Origin: Gemmatimonadota bacterium
GTDB lineage: Bacteria > Gemmatimonadota > Gemmatimonadetes > Longimicrobiales > Gaopeijiaceae
DNA: 64,000 bases
Assembly: GCA_022823225.1 (NCBI GenBank)
Contig: JAJDXM010000092.1
Span: 1-64,000, forward strand
Direction of reading: 5' to 3'
The notes beneath the pieces are model-generated. The model was not told the DNA's origin. It made no database searches and was given only the letters and a program-made list of their open reading frames with translations. Numbering within the stretch: the first letter of the stretch is position 1; each line of letters begins with the position of its first letter. The position numbers were made by a program, and so were the translations under genes. Below are positions 56,685-64,000 of the stretch, piece by piece.

Positions 56685-58412
56685 ATGCGAACGCCTGGAA
56701 GCTCGCCCGCTCGCACGCGGTTCAACGTCGCCTGCACGGTCTGCATGGCGATCGGCGGCCTTATGGTTGCGGCCGGCGTGCCATCGGTACGTCCCCACCT
56801 GCCGGACGCCGAATCCCTGGATCTGGTCGCTGCCAACTCTCACGCACCGTCAGGGATGTCCGCCGACAACTTCCACACCGCCGACCGCTGCATCGCCTGC
56901 CACAAGGGGGTCGCCGCCGAGGACGGCACCGACGTCTCGATCGGCTTCGACTGGCGCGCCTCGATGATGGCCAACAGCGCGCGCGACCCGTACTTCCACG
57001 CGGCCGTGCGGCGCGAGGTCATGGACCATCCGGAGGCGGCGGCCGCCATCGAGGGCGAGTGCGCCCGCTGCCACATGCCGATGGCCACCGTGGCCGCAAT
57101 CCAGGACGGGGGCTCCGGCCAGGTCTTCGCGAACCTGCCGATCGGCGACGCCGAAGGACCGTACGCCGCCCTCGCGGCCGACGGCGTCTCCTGTGCGCTC
57201 TGCCACCAGATCCAGCCCGACGGCCTCGGCACCGAAGCGACCTTCACTGCCCGCTTCGAGATCTCCCCCGAGACGCCGCCCGAGGGCCGCCCCGTCTTCG
57301 GCCCCTTCGAGCCCGACGAGGGCGGCGTCGGCATCATGCACTCGGCGACCGGCTTCCGCCCGACATTGGGCGAACACGTCACCTCGTCGGGACTCTGCGC
57401 GTCCTGCCATACCGTAATCACCCATGCGGTACAGAATGACGGAACCGGTCCCCCGTTCCCCGAGCAGGCTCCCTTCCTCGAGTGGCAGGCGAGCGACTAT
57501 GCCGAAGGCGCCGCGCGCGAGCACAGCTGCCAGGACTGCCACATGCCCGAGGTCGGCGAAGACGTCCCCGTCACCCGCGTGCTCGGACAGGCCCGCCCGG
57601 AAGTCTCCCGCCACGTCTTTCGCGGCGGCAACTTCTTCATGCTGCGGATGCTGAACCGCTACCGGGCCGAACTCGGCGTCACCGCGCTCCCCCAGGAGCT
57701 GGAACTCGCGGCCGAGCGCACCGCCGACCACCTCCGCACGGCGACCGCCACCGTCGAGGTCGGCGACCCGGTCGTGCGGGACGGCCGCCTCACGGCCACC
57801 GTGACCGTGCGCAACCAGGCCGGACACAAGTTCCCCACCGCCTACCCGTCCCGGCGCGCCTGGCTGCGCGTCGCCGTGACCAGCGCCGCCGGCCGCCTCG
57901 TCTTCGAATCCGGCGCGCTCAACCCCGACGGCAGCGTCACCGGCGACGACCACGACGAGTACGGCGCCGGGTACGAGCCCCACCACACCACCATCGACTC
58001 GCCCGACCAGGTCCAGGTCTACCAGGGCGTGATGGCCGATGCCTCCGGCGCGGTCACCACCGGCCTCATGTCGGCGGTGCGCTGGGTGAAGGACAACCGC
58101 ATCCTCCCGGACGGCTTCGACGCGGCCCGCGCCGACGCCCGCGTCCGCCCCATCGGCGCCGCCACCTCGGACCCGGACTTTGCGGCCGGCTCGGATGCGG
58201 TACGCTACGCGGTGGCCGTGGACCCCGCGGCGGGCCCCTTCACCATCGTCGCCGAACTCTGGTTCCAACCGATCGGCTACCGCTGGGCGGAGAACCTGGC
58301 GCCCTACGACGCGCCGGAGACGCAGCGGTTCGTGGCCTACTACCGGGAGATGTCGGAATCTTCGGCGCTCAAGCTGGCGTCGGATGAGACGGTGGGGGGA
58401 TCCGAGCAGTAG
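56685..58412 (+). CDS. Pentaheme cytochrome c, exported
   Basis: A 575-aa protein with five CxxCH heme sites: Cys69 (CIACH), 126 (CARCH), 170 (CALCH), 238 (CASCH) and 282 (CQDCH), all in the N-terminal half. The C-terminal half is beta-rich ('GRLTATVTVRNQAGHKFPTAYPSRRAWLRV') as in multiheme cytochromes of the cytochrome c-554/hydroxylamine-oxidoreductase-like group. An N-terminal signal anchor is at about 14-36. ATG 56685 has GAGGG nine bases before; 56676 is possible. Expected to carry electrons in the periplasm, together with the preceding barrel fusion. Confidence 0.9.
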   Translation: MRTPGSSPARTRFNVACTVCMAIGGLMVAAGVPSVRPHLPDAESLDLVAANSHAPSGMSADNFHTADRCIACHKGVAAEDGTDVSIGFDWRASMMANSARDPYFHAAVRREVMDHPEAAAAIEGECARCHMPMATVAAIQDGGSGQVFANLPIGDAEGPYAALAADGVSCALCHQIQPDGLGTEATFTARFEISPETPPEGRPVFGPFEPDEGGVGIMHSATGFRPTLGEHVTSSGLCASCHTVITHAVQNDGTGPPFPEQAPFLEWQASDYAEGAAREHSCQDCHMPEVGEDVPVTRVLGQARPEVSRHVFRGGNFFMLRMLNRYRAELGVTALPQELELAAERTADHLRTATATVEVGDPVVRDGRLTATVTVRNQAGHKFPTAYPSRRAWLRVAVTSAAGRLVFESGALNPDGSVTGDDHDEYGAGYEPHHTTIDSPDQVQVYQGVMADASGAVTTGLMSAVRWVKDNRILPDGFDAARADARVRPIGAATSDPDFAAGSDAVRYAVAVDPAAGPFTIVAELWFQPIGYRWAENLAPYDAPETQRFVAYYREMSESSALKLASDETVGGSEQ

Positions 58413-58424
58413 CGACTGTTGCTA

Positions 58425-58479
58425 CGGCGGCCCGTGAACGCGTCCCGGCCAATCCGCCGGAGCCGCCCACGGGCCGCCG
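58425..58479. terminator. Bidirectional terminator-like hairpin
   Basis: CGGCGGCCCGTG at 58425 and CACGGGCCGCCG at 58468 form a perfect 12-bp GC stem with a 31-base loop. It lies between the convergent cytochrome and amidohydrolase genes, whose stops are 74 bases apart. There is only a short T-rich tail (CTTCT), so termination may be Rho-assisted. Confidence 0.55.
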
Positions 58480-58486
58480 CTTCTGG

Positions 58487-59881
58487 CTAGCTGATGACCC
58501 GCACCCTCTGCATCAGCTTCGTCATGTACTTCTCGAAGAACCACTTCTGGATATCCATCATGTCGAGTTCGCGGCCCTGGATGTAGGCCTGCTCGATCTC
58601 GCTGGTCATGTCCAGCGGGGTTCCCGTCGTGATGAGCAGGGTGGCCTGCTTGCCGGGCTCCAGTGAGCCGACCCGGTCGTCGATCCCCATGAACTCGGCC
58701 GCGTTGATGGTCACCGCCTTGAGCGCCTCCTCCTCGGGGAGCCCGAAGGCCACCGCGACCCCCGCCTCCCAGGGCAGCCGGTTCGAGTAGAGCGAACCGG
58801 AGCCGCCGGAGATGGCGAAACGCACCCCGGCGTCGTGCAACCGCGCGGGCATCGTGTAGGCGCCGTCGTACCCCTCGTACTGCCGGCTGGGGCCGGACAT
58901 CGTGGAGGTGAGGATGACCGGAATGTCGTTGGCCACCAGGCGGTCGGCGACGTGGATGGCGTCGCGCCCGCCGCGGATCACGATCCGGAGTCCTTCCTCC
59001 TGGCCCCACGTGATCGCGTCGTTGATCTGGGCCGCGCTCTCGGCCGAAACCACCACGGGGATGTCCCCGTTGAGCGCCGGAATCATCGCCAGGTAGCGGG
59101 AGTCGCTGAGCACCTCTTCACCGGCCGCAAGCGCGTCGCGGTAGGCGCGCGCCTCGGCGAAGAAGTCCTTCAGCTCCTGCACCTGCCCCTCATAGGTCGG
59201 CCTCTCCGGCATCTCGAACCCTTCGGGCAGGTTGGGCGGCCTGCCGCCTCCGAATCCGCGGAACCTGCCGCCGCGCGGGTTGGGCCAGTTCACGTTCAGG
59301 GCCGCGGCCGATTCCATGGACATCTCCTCCCAGCTCCACCCCTCCAGGTTCATCGCCGACGACATCCCCGAGACCATTCCTCCGCCCGGGGTCGTGAGCG
59401 TCACCAGCACGCCCGCGGAACGGGTCGTGCCGATGTGCCGGCTCTCCGCGTTGACCGCGACGTCGGCGTGCACGTTGGGGTTGAAATCGCCGATCTCGTT
59501 GAGGTCGTTGGATACGTCGACCGCGCCGATTTCGGCGATCCCGACCGCGCTGTAGGCGTCGATCAGGCCGGGATAGATGTGCTTGCCCGTGGCGTCCACC
59601 ACCCGGGCGCCCGCCGGGATCTCAACGTCCGTTCCGATGGCGGTGATCACCCCGTTCTCGAAGACGATCGTGCCGTTCTCGATGACGCCCCGGGTGACCG
59701 TGTGGATCGTCGCGCCCTGCAGCGCCACGGTCTGGGTCTGGGGTGGTACGGTCATGCGCACCTGGGCGTCCGCCTGGGCGGGTATGAGTGCGCCGACGGC
59801 GGCCACGGCCAGCATGAGCGCGGCCGCGCCGCCCACTCGGGTCAGCATCCGGTTCATGGCTCCTCGCTTCGTCGTTCTCAT
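58487..59881 (-). CDS. Amidohydrolase-fold protein lacking the HxH motif, secreted
   Basis: A 464-aa exported member of the amidohydrolase family: 'VALQGATIHTVTRGVIENGTIVFENGVITAIG' in pattern, 'GARVVDATGKHIYPGLIDAYSAVG', and the ending 'RVGSLEPGKQATLLITTG'. In active relatives the segment after 'PGLID' is AHxH; here it is AYSAVG, so the first metal ligands are gone, and the other His ligands are not obvious. It lies 6 bases after the tandem amidohydrolase gene and may be its non-catalytic partner. ATG 59857 is an alternative start. Confidence 0.85.
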   Translation of the reverse strand: MRTTKRGAMNRMLTRVGGAAALMLAVAAVGALIPAQADAQVRMTVPPQTQTVALQGATIHTVTRGVIENGTIVFENGVITAIGTDVEIPAGARVVDATGKHIYPGLIDAYSAVGIAEIGAVDVSNDLNEIGDFNPNVHADVAVNAESRHIGTTRSAGVLVTLTTPGGGMVSGMSSAMNLEGWSWEEMSMESAAALNVNWPNPRGGRFRGFGGGRPPNLPEGFEMPERPTYEGQVQELKDFFAEARAYRDALAAGEEVLSDSRYLAMIPALNGDIPVVVSAESAAQINDAITWGQEEGLRIVIRGGRDAIHVADRLVANDIPVILTSTMSGPSRQYEGYDGAYTMPARLHDAGVRFAISGGSGSLYSNRLPWEAGVAVAFGLPEEEALKAVTINAAEFMGIDDRVGSLEPGKQATLLITTGTPLDMTSEIEQAYIQGRELDMMDIQKWFFEKYMTKLMQRVRVIS

Positions 59882-59887
59882 GATCGG

Positions 59888-62872
59888 TTATCTCCCTCCG
59901 GCCGCGAGAACGGCCTGTATGAGCTCGTTGCGTTCGGCTTCGATCTGGTCCCGCATGGCGGCGTCCTCCTCCAGGGAGAAATAGCGCCGCCCGTCGACCC
60001 AGGTCTGCTCGGCAAGGGTGAACTGGGACAGCGGATTGCCGTTCCAGATGACGAAGTCTCCGTCCTTGCCCGGCTCCAGTGAGCCCACCCGGTCGTCGAT
60101 GGCGATGGCCTTCGCCGCGCCGTTGGTCACCGTCGACAGGGCCTGTTCCTCGGTCAGTCCGGTGCGGAGCAGCTTGCCCGCCTCCCAGTTCATGCGGCTG
60201 GCGATCTGGCTGTTGTCGGAGTGCAGCGACGTCGTCACGCCGGCCTCGATGAGGATGCGCGCGTTGTACACGGTGGCGTCGTAGGCCTCCAGCTTGAAGG
60301 CTCCCCAGTCGCTCCACACCACCGCCGCCACGCCCGACTCGGCCAGTTCGGAGGCGATCTTGTACGCCTCGACGCCGTGCTGGAGCGTCTGCACCCGGAA
60401 GCCGAACTCCTCGGCGAGCCGCACGAGTGCGAGGAACTCGTCCGCGCGGTAGCCATGCGACGAGATCAGGAGCTCCTGCCCCAGGATGTCGAGGATCGCC
60501 TCCATGCGAAGGTCGCGCCGCGGCGGGATCCCCTCGCCGTTCTCCTCCCAGCGCTGCCACTCGCGCTCGTAGTCGCGGGCGGCCATGAAGTGGTCGCGGA
60601 TGATCTCCTGCGTCCCCATGCGCGTGTCGGGGTAGCGCCCCTGGCGCCGCTTCGGGTTCTCGCCGAGCGCGAACTTCACCGTGCGCGGCGAGTCCTCGAG
60701 CTTCAGCTCCTCGGGCAGCGCGCCCCAGCGCATCTTCACGATCACGTTCTCGCCCCCGATCGGGTTGGCGGAGCCGTGCTTGATGTGGGCGCTCGTCAGC
60801 CCGCCGGCGAGCTGGCGGTACATCCAGATGTTGTTGTGGGTGACCACGTCGCCCATCTGTACCTCGGGGACGATCGCGAACCCGCTCTCGTTCACGGAGC
60901 TGACGCCCGAGTGGATGTGCGGGTCGATCAGCCCCGGCGTCACGTGCTTGCCCGTGGCGTCGATCTCCACCGCGCCCCGGGGAGCATCGAGGTCCTGGCC
61001 CACCGCGACCACCTTCCCGGCCTCGACCAGGAGGTCGGCGTTCTCCATGCGGCCATCCGCGCCCTGCGTCCACACGGTGGCGTTGCGCACGACCACCGCC
61101 GACGGCTGCTCGGGCAGCGAGGACCGGCCGTAGTCCATCATGGGCCGGATGAAGGGAAGGTCGATGTCGGGAACTTCCATCGCCGCCGTGCTCCGTTCCG
61201 AACCCTCGAAGGGCTCGACGCGCATTCCCTGGAAGGACGGATCCGCCCCGTTCGGAAGAGACGCCCAGCCGTAGAACTCGTCCCCCCGGACCGAACCCGA
61301 GAGGAGTGCCGTTCCCTGGTAGCCGAGCGCGTTGCCGTCGAAGCGCGCGTCGATCCGGCCGGTCTCCGCGACGGCCGTGGCCGACACGAGGTCGATCCGC
61401 GCGCCACCCGGGAGATCGGGTCCGGTGCTGGCCACGTCGAGGTAGCCGCGCAGGCGGTTCATCGTCCCTTCCAGGACGAGCATGGCGTCGAATCCCCACT
61501 CGTCCTCCGAGGCAATCTCCCAGCTGCCGCGGACATCGATCTGGGTCGGGCGGGTAATTCCGTACACCCTCCCCTGCACCCACACGTCCCGAACCGTGGC
61601 CTCCTCGGTGAAGAGATCGCCTTCGGTGACCACGAGGTTCGCGACCTTGCCGTCGGCGATGGTCCCGTGGGTACGGTCGATCCCGAGCCAGGACGCCGGC
61701 GTCGTGGTCAACGCCGCCAGGGCGTCGTCCGCCGAAAGCCCCCGCGCCACCGCGACCCGCAGATTGGGCAGGAACTCGTTCAGCGACGAGAGCCCGTCCG
61801 CTGTGATGGCGAAGGGAACGCCGGCGTCGGCCAGCCGGGCCGGGCTTGTCGGCGCCAGATACCAGTGGCGGAGCTGAGCCAGCGACGCGTCGAGCGCCTC
61901 CGCCGGTGTGCCTACATCGGGCGCATCCGGGAAGTCGAGCGGAATGACGAGGGGCTCGCTGCGGCCCCGCAGCACGTCGATCAGGCGGTATTCCAGGCCG
62001 CTGCCCCGGAACCATGGGTCGAGCCCGAACTCGGTGGCCAGCTTGTGCGCCCGCAGGTAGTCCTCCTCGCTGTTCGCCTCGAAGAGGACCGGCTGATCAC
62101 CTTGCGCGGCGTCCTGAAGCGCCGCGAGCGCCTCGCTGGTTTCGGGCGGAAGGAAGGCGCGGCCGCTGGACTCGTACGCGCCCCACGCGCGGCCGTACCA
62201 CTCGGTGTCCATCCACGTCTGCTTCATGAGGGCGATCACCCCCATGGCGGAGTTGGGATAGGACCCCCCGAGCTGGAAGGAGCGCTGGAAGCCGACCGAC
62301 TGCGCGATGTCGGGGCGCAGCACCCGCTCCCGGACGCCTTCCTCCCCGAGGTTCACCACCGATGCGGTCCCCCGGAAGATGCCCTGCCGCGGAACCGCGA
62401 GCGCCGTCCCGAAGCCCTGCGAGCGCAGCGCGGAACGGCGGCTCTCATCGTCCTGCAGGTTGGAGGTGGTGCTGAACCAGGCGCGGACCTGGGGGTTCCA
62501 GTGGGTCGGCCCCACATCGCCCCCTTCGGGCACGGCGTCCATGCCGAGGTCGGCGTGCGCGTCGATGAAGCCCGGATAGACCGTGAGGCCCGTCATGTCC
62601 CAGACCCGGGCGCCCGCGGGCGCGTCCCCGCCCCGGCCCACCCGCTGGATGAGCCCGTCGCGGATCACGATCGTGGCGTTTTCCATGACCTGGCCCGGCC
62701 CCGTCACCACCCGGGCGCCGACCAGGGCGTGATACCCCGTGCCGTTGTCCCGGATGCCGGTCACCGGCTCGGTGCGCGACGCCTGCTGGGCGCCGGCGAC
62801 TCCGGCCAGTGCAAGGGTGAGCCCGAGCAGCCCGAGGACGCGGGCCGCCGGTGCGGCGAGAAGTGGTCTCAT
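59888..62872 (-). CDS. Tandem amidohydrolase, 994 aa, secreted
   Basis: Two amidohydrolase units in one exported protein. Unit 1 (about 45-470) has 'PGFIDAHADLG' with H106 but Asp at 108 instead of His. Unit 2 (about 590-960) has an intact 'PGLIDPHIHSG' (H652 and H654) and 'RVGSLEPGKDGDFVIWNG'. The linker (about 470-590) is beta-rich. Thus unit 2 is likely the active one and unit 1 degenerate. The substrate is unknown; cyclic amides or dipeptides are usual. It leads a two-gene operon with the HxH-less amidohydrolase. Confidence 0.9.
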   Translation of the reverse strand: MRPLLAAPAARVLGLLGLTLALAGVAGAQQASRTEPVTGIRDNGTGYHALVGARVVTGPGQVMENATIVIRDGLIQRVGRGGDAPAGARVWDMTGLTVYPGFIDAHADLGMDAVPEGGDVGPTHWNPQVRAWFSTTSNLQDDESRRSALRSQGFGTALAVPRQGIFRGTASVVNLGEEGVRERVLRPDIAQSVGFQRSFQLGGSYPNSAMGVIALMKQTWMDTEWYGRAWGAYESSGRAFLPPETSEALAALQDAAQGDQPVLFEANSEEDYLRAHKLATEFGLDPWFRGSGLEYRLIDVLRGRSEPLVIPLDFPDAPDVGTPAEALDASLAQLRHWYLAPTSPARLADAGVPFAITADGLSSLNEFLPNLRVAVARGLSADDALAALTTTPASWLGIDRTHGTIADGKVANLVVTEGDLFTEEATVRDVWVQGRVYGITRPTQIDVRGSWEIASEDEWGFDAMLVLEGTMNRLRGYLDVASTGPDLPGGARIDLVSATAVAETGRIDARFDGNALGYQGTALLSGSVRGDEFYGWASLPNGADPSFQGMRVEPFEGSERSTAAMEVPDIDLPFIRPMMDYGRSSLPEQPSAVVVRNATVWTQGADGRMENADLLVEAGKVVAVGQDLDAPRGAVEIDATGKHVTPGLIDPHIHSGVSSVNESGFAIVPEVQMGDVVTHNNIWMYRQLAGGLTSAHIKHGSANPIGGENVIVKMRWGALPEELKLEDSPRTVKFALGENPKRRQGRYPDTRMGTQEIIRDHFMAARDYEREWQRWEENGEGIPPRRDLRMEAILDILGQELLISSHGYRADEFLALVRLAEEFGFRVQTLQHGVEAYKIASELAESGVAAVVWSDWGAFKLEAYDATVYNARILIEAGVTTSLHSDNSQIASRMNWEAGKLLRTGLTEEQALSTVTNGAAKAIAIDDRVGSLEPGKDGDFVIWNGNPLSQFTLAEQTWVDGRRYFSLEEDAAMRDQIEAERNELIQAVLAAGGR

Positions 62873-63171
62873 GGATGTTCCTCCTGAGAAAGTTGGTTTG
62901 CGCGCGTGGGCGGAGTGGCCCCGCGTGGGCGCGCGCGTTCGTGCTGATGTGACAGTACTACAGGGACAATTGGGGGGGGAGGGGCGTTGAGGGGCAAGGG
63001 TTGCCAGGCGATCTATCCGCCTGGCGGCCGGCTCGGTCTGCTTGCAGGCCGCGGATAATCCCCGCGCGCCGCGGCCAGCCCGGATGCATCGTCGGCCGAA
63101 TGCAGCGGGGACTTGTTCCGCGGCCTGCCTGAAATCGGCGCGGACCCCGGTCCCCTGTTAGTCTGAAAGAC
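62873..63171. other. Intergenic region, no gene seen
   Basis: These 299 bases hold the 5' leader of the tandem amidohydrolase gene (minus strand) and a G-run around 62971-62979. A weak promoter-like TTGTCC is seen on the minus strand near 62965, not good enough to call. No tRNA, repeat or small frame of interest was noticed. Confidence 0.5.
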
Positions 63172-63559
63172 GTGAAGACGCGCACCGACCCGGACGAAAC
63201 GGGACAGGACGATTTCGAGCGACGGATGGCCGACGTGGACCGGCTTCCCGAGCCGGAGCGGCTGGTCGAAGAGACGGTCGTCAGGGAGGGTGTGGGCGCT
63301 CGCCAGCCGCGCGGAAGGTCGCGGCATTCCTGGCCCAGTCCGCCCACCGGGGTCTGCGCTGCGTTCTGGTGATCACCGGGCAGGGAAGGAGCGACCCGCT
63401 CGCCGAGGCCCGGGGCGTGCTGCGCCGCCAGCTCGAAGACTGGCTGAACGAGCCCGCGACCCGACCGTCTGTGCTGGCATGCGTGCCGGCGCGGGGCAGG
63501 GATGGGGGGCAGGGTGCGTTTTTGTGCTGTTGAGACGGGGGGGTGGGGGAAGGCGATGA
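63172..63559 (+). pseudogene. Smr-domain protein, broken by two frameshifts
   Basis: GTG 63172 begins 'DDFERRMADVDRLPEPERLVEE'. At about 63305 the reading must change frame to continue as Smr: 'ARKVAAFLAQSAHRGLRCVLVITGQGRSD', then 'GVLRRQLEDWL' and 'VPARGRDGGQGAF'. At about 63515 a second change restores the normal ending 'FVLLRRGGGG'. The usual LDLHG motif before the domain is not found. Smr domains bind or nick nucleic acid. Either a decayed gene or a region with sequence errors; the surrounding G-runs make errors possible. Confidence 0.6.
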
Positions 63560-63596
63560 CGGCGCGACCGCACAACGTCACCGCCCCGAGCCGCAA

Positions 63597-64000
63597 TCAC
63601 CCACCCCCCTCCCCCACCCCCCGAAACCACTCCAGCGCTTCCGGGTTCGCCAGCGCCTCGACGTTCCTCACCGGCTCTCCGTGCACCACCGCCCGCACCG
63701 CCAGCTCCACGATCTTGCCGCTCCTCGTCCGCGGAATGTCCGGGACCTGAACGACCTTGGCGGGCACGTGCCGCGGGCTCGCCTGCGTCCTCAGCACGTC
63801 CCGGATCCGGCCCTCCAGCTCCTCGTCGAGCCGCACTTCGGGGGCCAGCCGCACGAAGAGCACCATGCGCTCGGTGGCTCCCATCAGCTGTGCGATCGAG
63901 AGCGCCTCCGCGACCTCGTCCATCGCCTCGACCGGGCGGTAGACCTCGGCCGTTCCGATCCGCACCCCGTGTACGTTCAGCGTCGCGTCCGAGCGCCCGT
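63597..64000 (-). CDS. Acetoacetyl-CoA synthetase, C-terminal part (gene runs off the window)
   Basis: The frame is open at the right window edge. Visible is the last 133 residues of an acyl-adenylate-forming enzyme: '[24 protein letters not shown]' (A8-A10 hinge, acetoacetyl-CoA synthetase type), '[19 protein letters not shown]', '[26 protein letters not shown]' with the conserved acylatable Lys in 'RTRSGK', and '[18 protein letters not shown]'. It activates acetoacetate with ATP and CoA. The last block and '[11 protein letters not shown]' favour acetoacetyl- over acetyl-CoA synthetase. Confidence 0.9.
   Translation of the reverse strand, partial: GRSDATLNVHGVRIGTAEVYRPVEAMDEVAEALSIAQLMGATERMVLFVRLAPEVRLDEELEGRIRDVLRTQASPRHVPAKVVQVPDIPRTRSGKIVELAVRAVVHGEPVRNVEALANPEALEWFRGVGEGGG

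Noticed and set aside
63370-63372. TGA in the Smr region as selenocysteine
   Set aside because: The Smr sequence passes this point in a different frame; no Cys position of the family is involved.

Overview
The window is GC-rich (AT-rich only at a few promoters) and about 90% coding. The gene content suggests an uncultured or marine member of the Gemmatimonadota. Pointers are several secreted 6-bladed beta-propeller proteins with the VFDxxG...GxGPGEF signature, TolB-propeller/amidohydrolase enzymes, S9 peptidases, a secreted cyclophilin and a BlaI/M56 pair. This placement is inferred from protein families and was not tested by phylogeny.

Layout. 1-9.3 kb: beta-propeller proteins, a TolB-propeller amidohydrolase translationally coupled to a PIN toxin/antitoxin pair, a DUF4160/DUF2442 pair and an S9 peptidase. 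9.3-17 kb: a DUF5674 protein, a decayed RelE remnant, a tightly overlapping hydrolase-YgfZ-SirB1 operon, a selD gene whose active-site residue is encoded by in-frame UGA (selenocysteine), and lon. 17-30 kb: gamma-glutamyltransferase and NUDIX, two beta-propeller genes around a BlaI-M56 operon with its operator/promoter, a secreted cyclophilin, and a 252-bp element with 18-bp terminal inverted repeats (MITE-like). 30-34.4 kb: a VapBC-type pair, a PQQ dehydrogenase and a PLP decarboxylase.

34.4-42 kb is a zinc-acquisition island: DUF2796 (ZrgA-like) lipoprotein, DUF3299 protein, Fur/Zur regulator, Zur-like boxes, ZnuD-like TonB receptor and a His-rich lipoprotein. It ends in an overlapping trio of flavoprotein, FeoB-core permease lacking a GTPase domain, and an unrecognised 200-aa protein. 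No ABC zinc transporter is visible, so the trio is the best candidate here for an undescribed metal-uptake module. 42-48.4 kb is a CusCBA-type Cu/Ag efflux operon.

48.4-54 kb: a frameshifted DUF4143 ATPase, a methyltransferase, a second copy of the dispersed repeat, an FtsX-like permease with a LolA-like protein, and an OsmC-family gene in which the conserved cysteine is replaced by UGA (a second selenoprotein). 54-64 kb: a D-amino-acid-oxidase-like flavoprotein, a cytochrome c/outer-membrane-barrel fusion followed by a pentaheme cytochrome, two amidohydrolase genes, a decayed Smr-domain gene, and the C-terminus of acetoacetyl-CoA synthetase running off the window.

Shared themes are redox and metal homeostasis (two selenoproteins, zinc uptake, copper efflux, cytochromes), several toxin-antitoxin modules, and three frameshifted genes that may be true decay or assembly errors.
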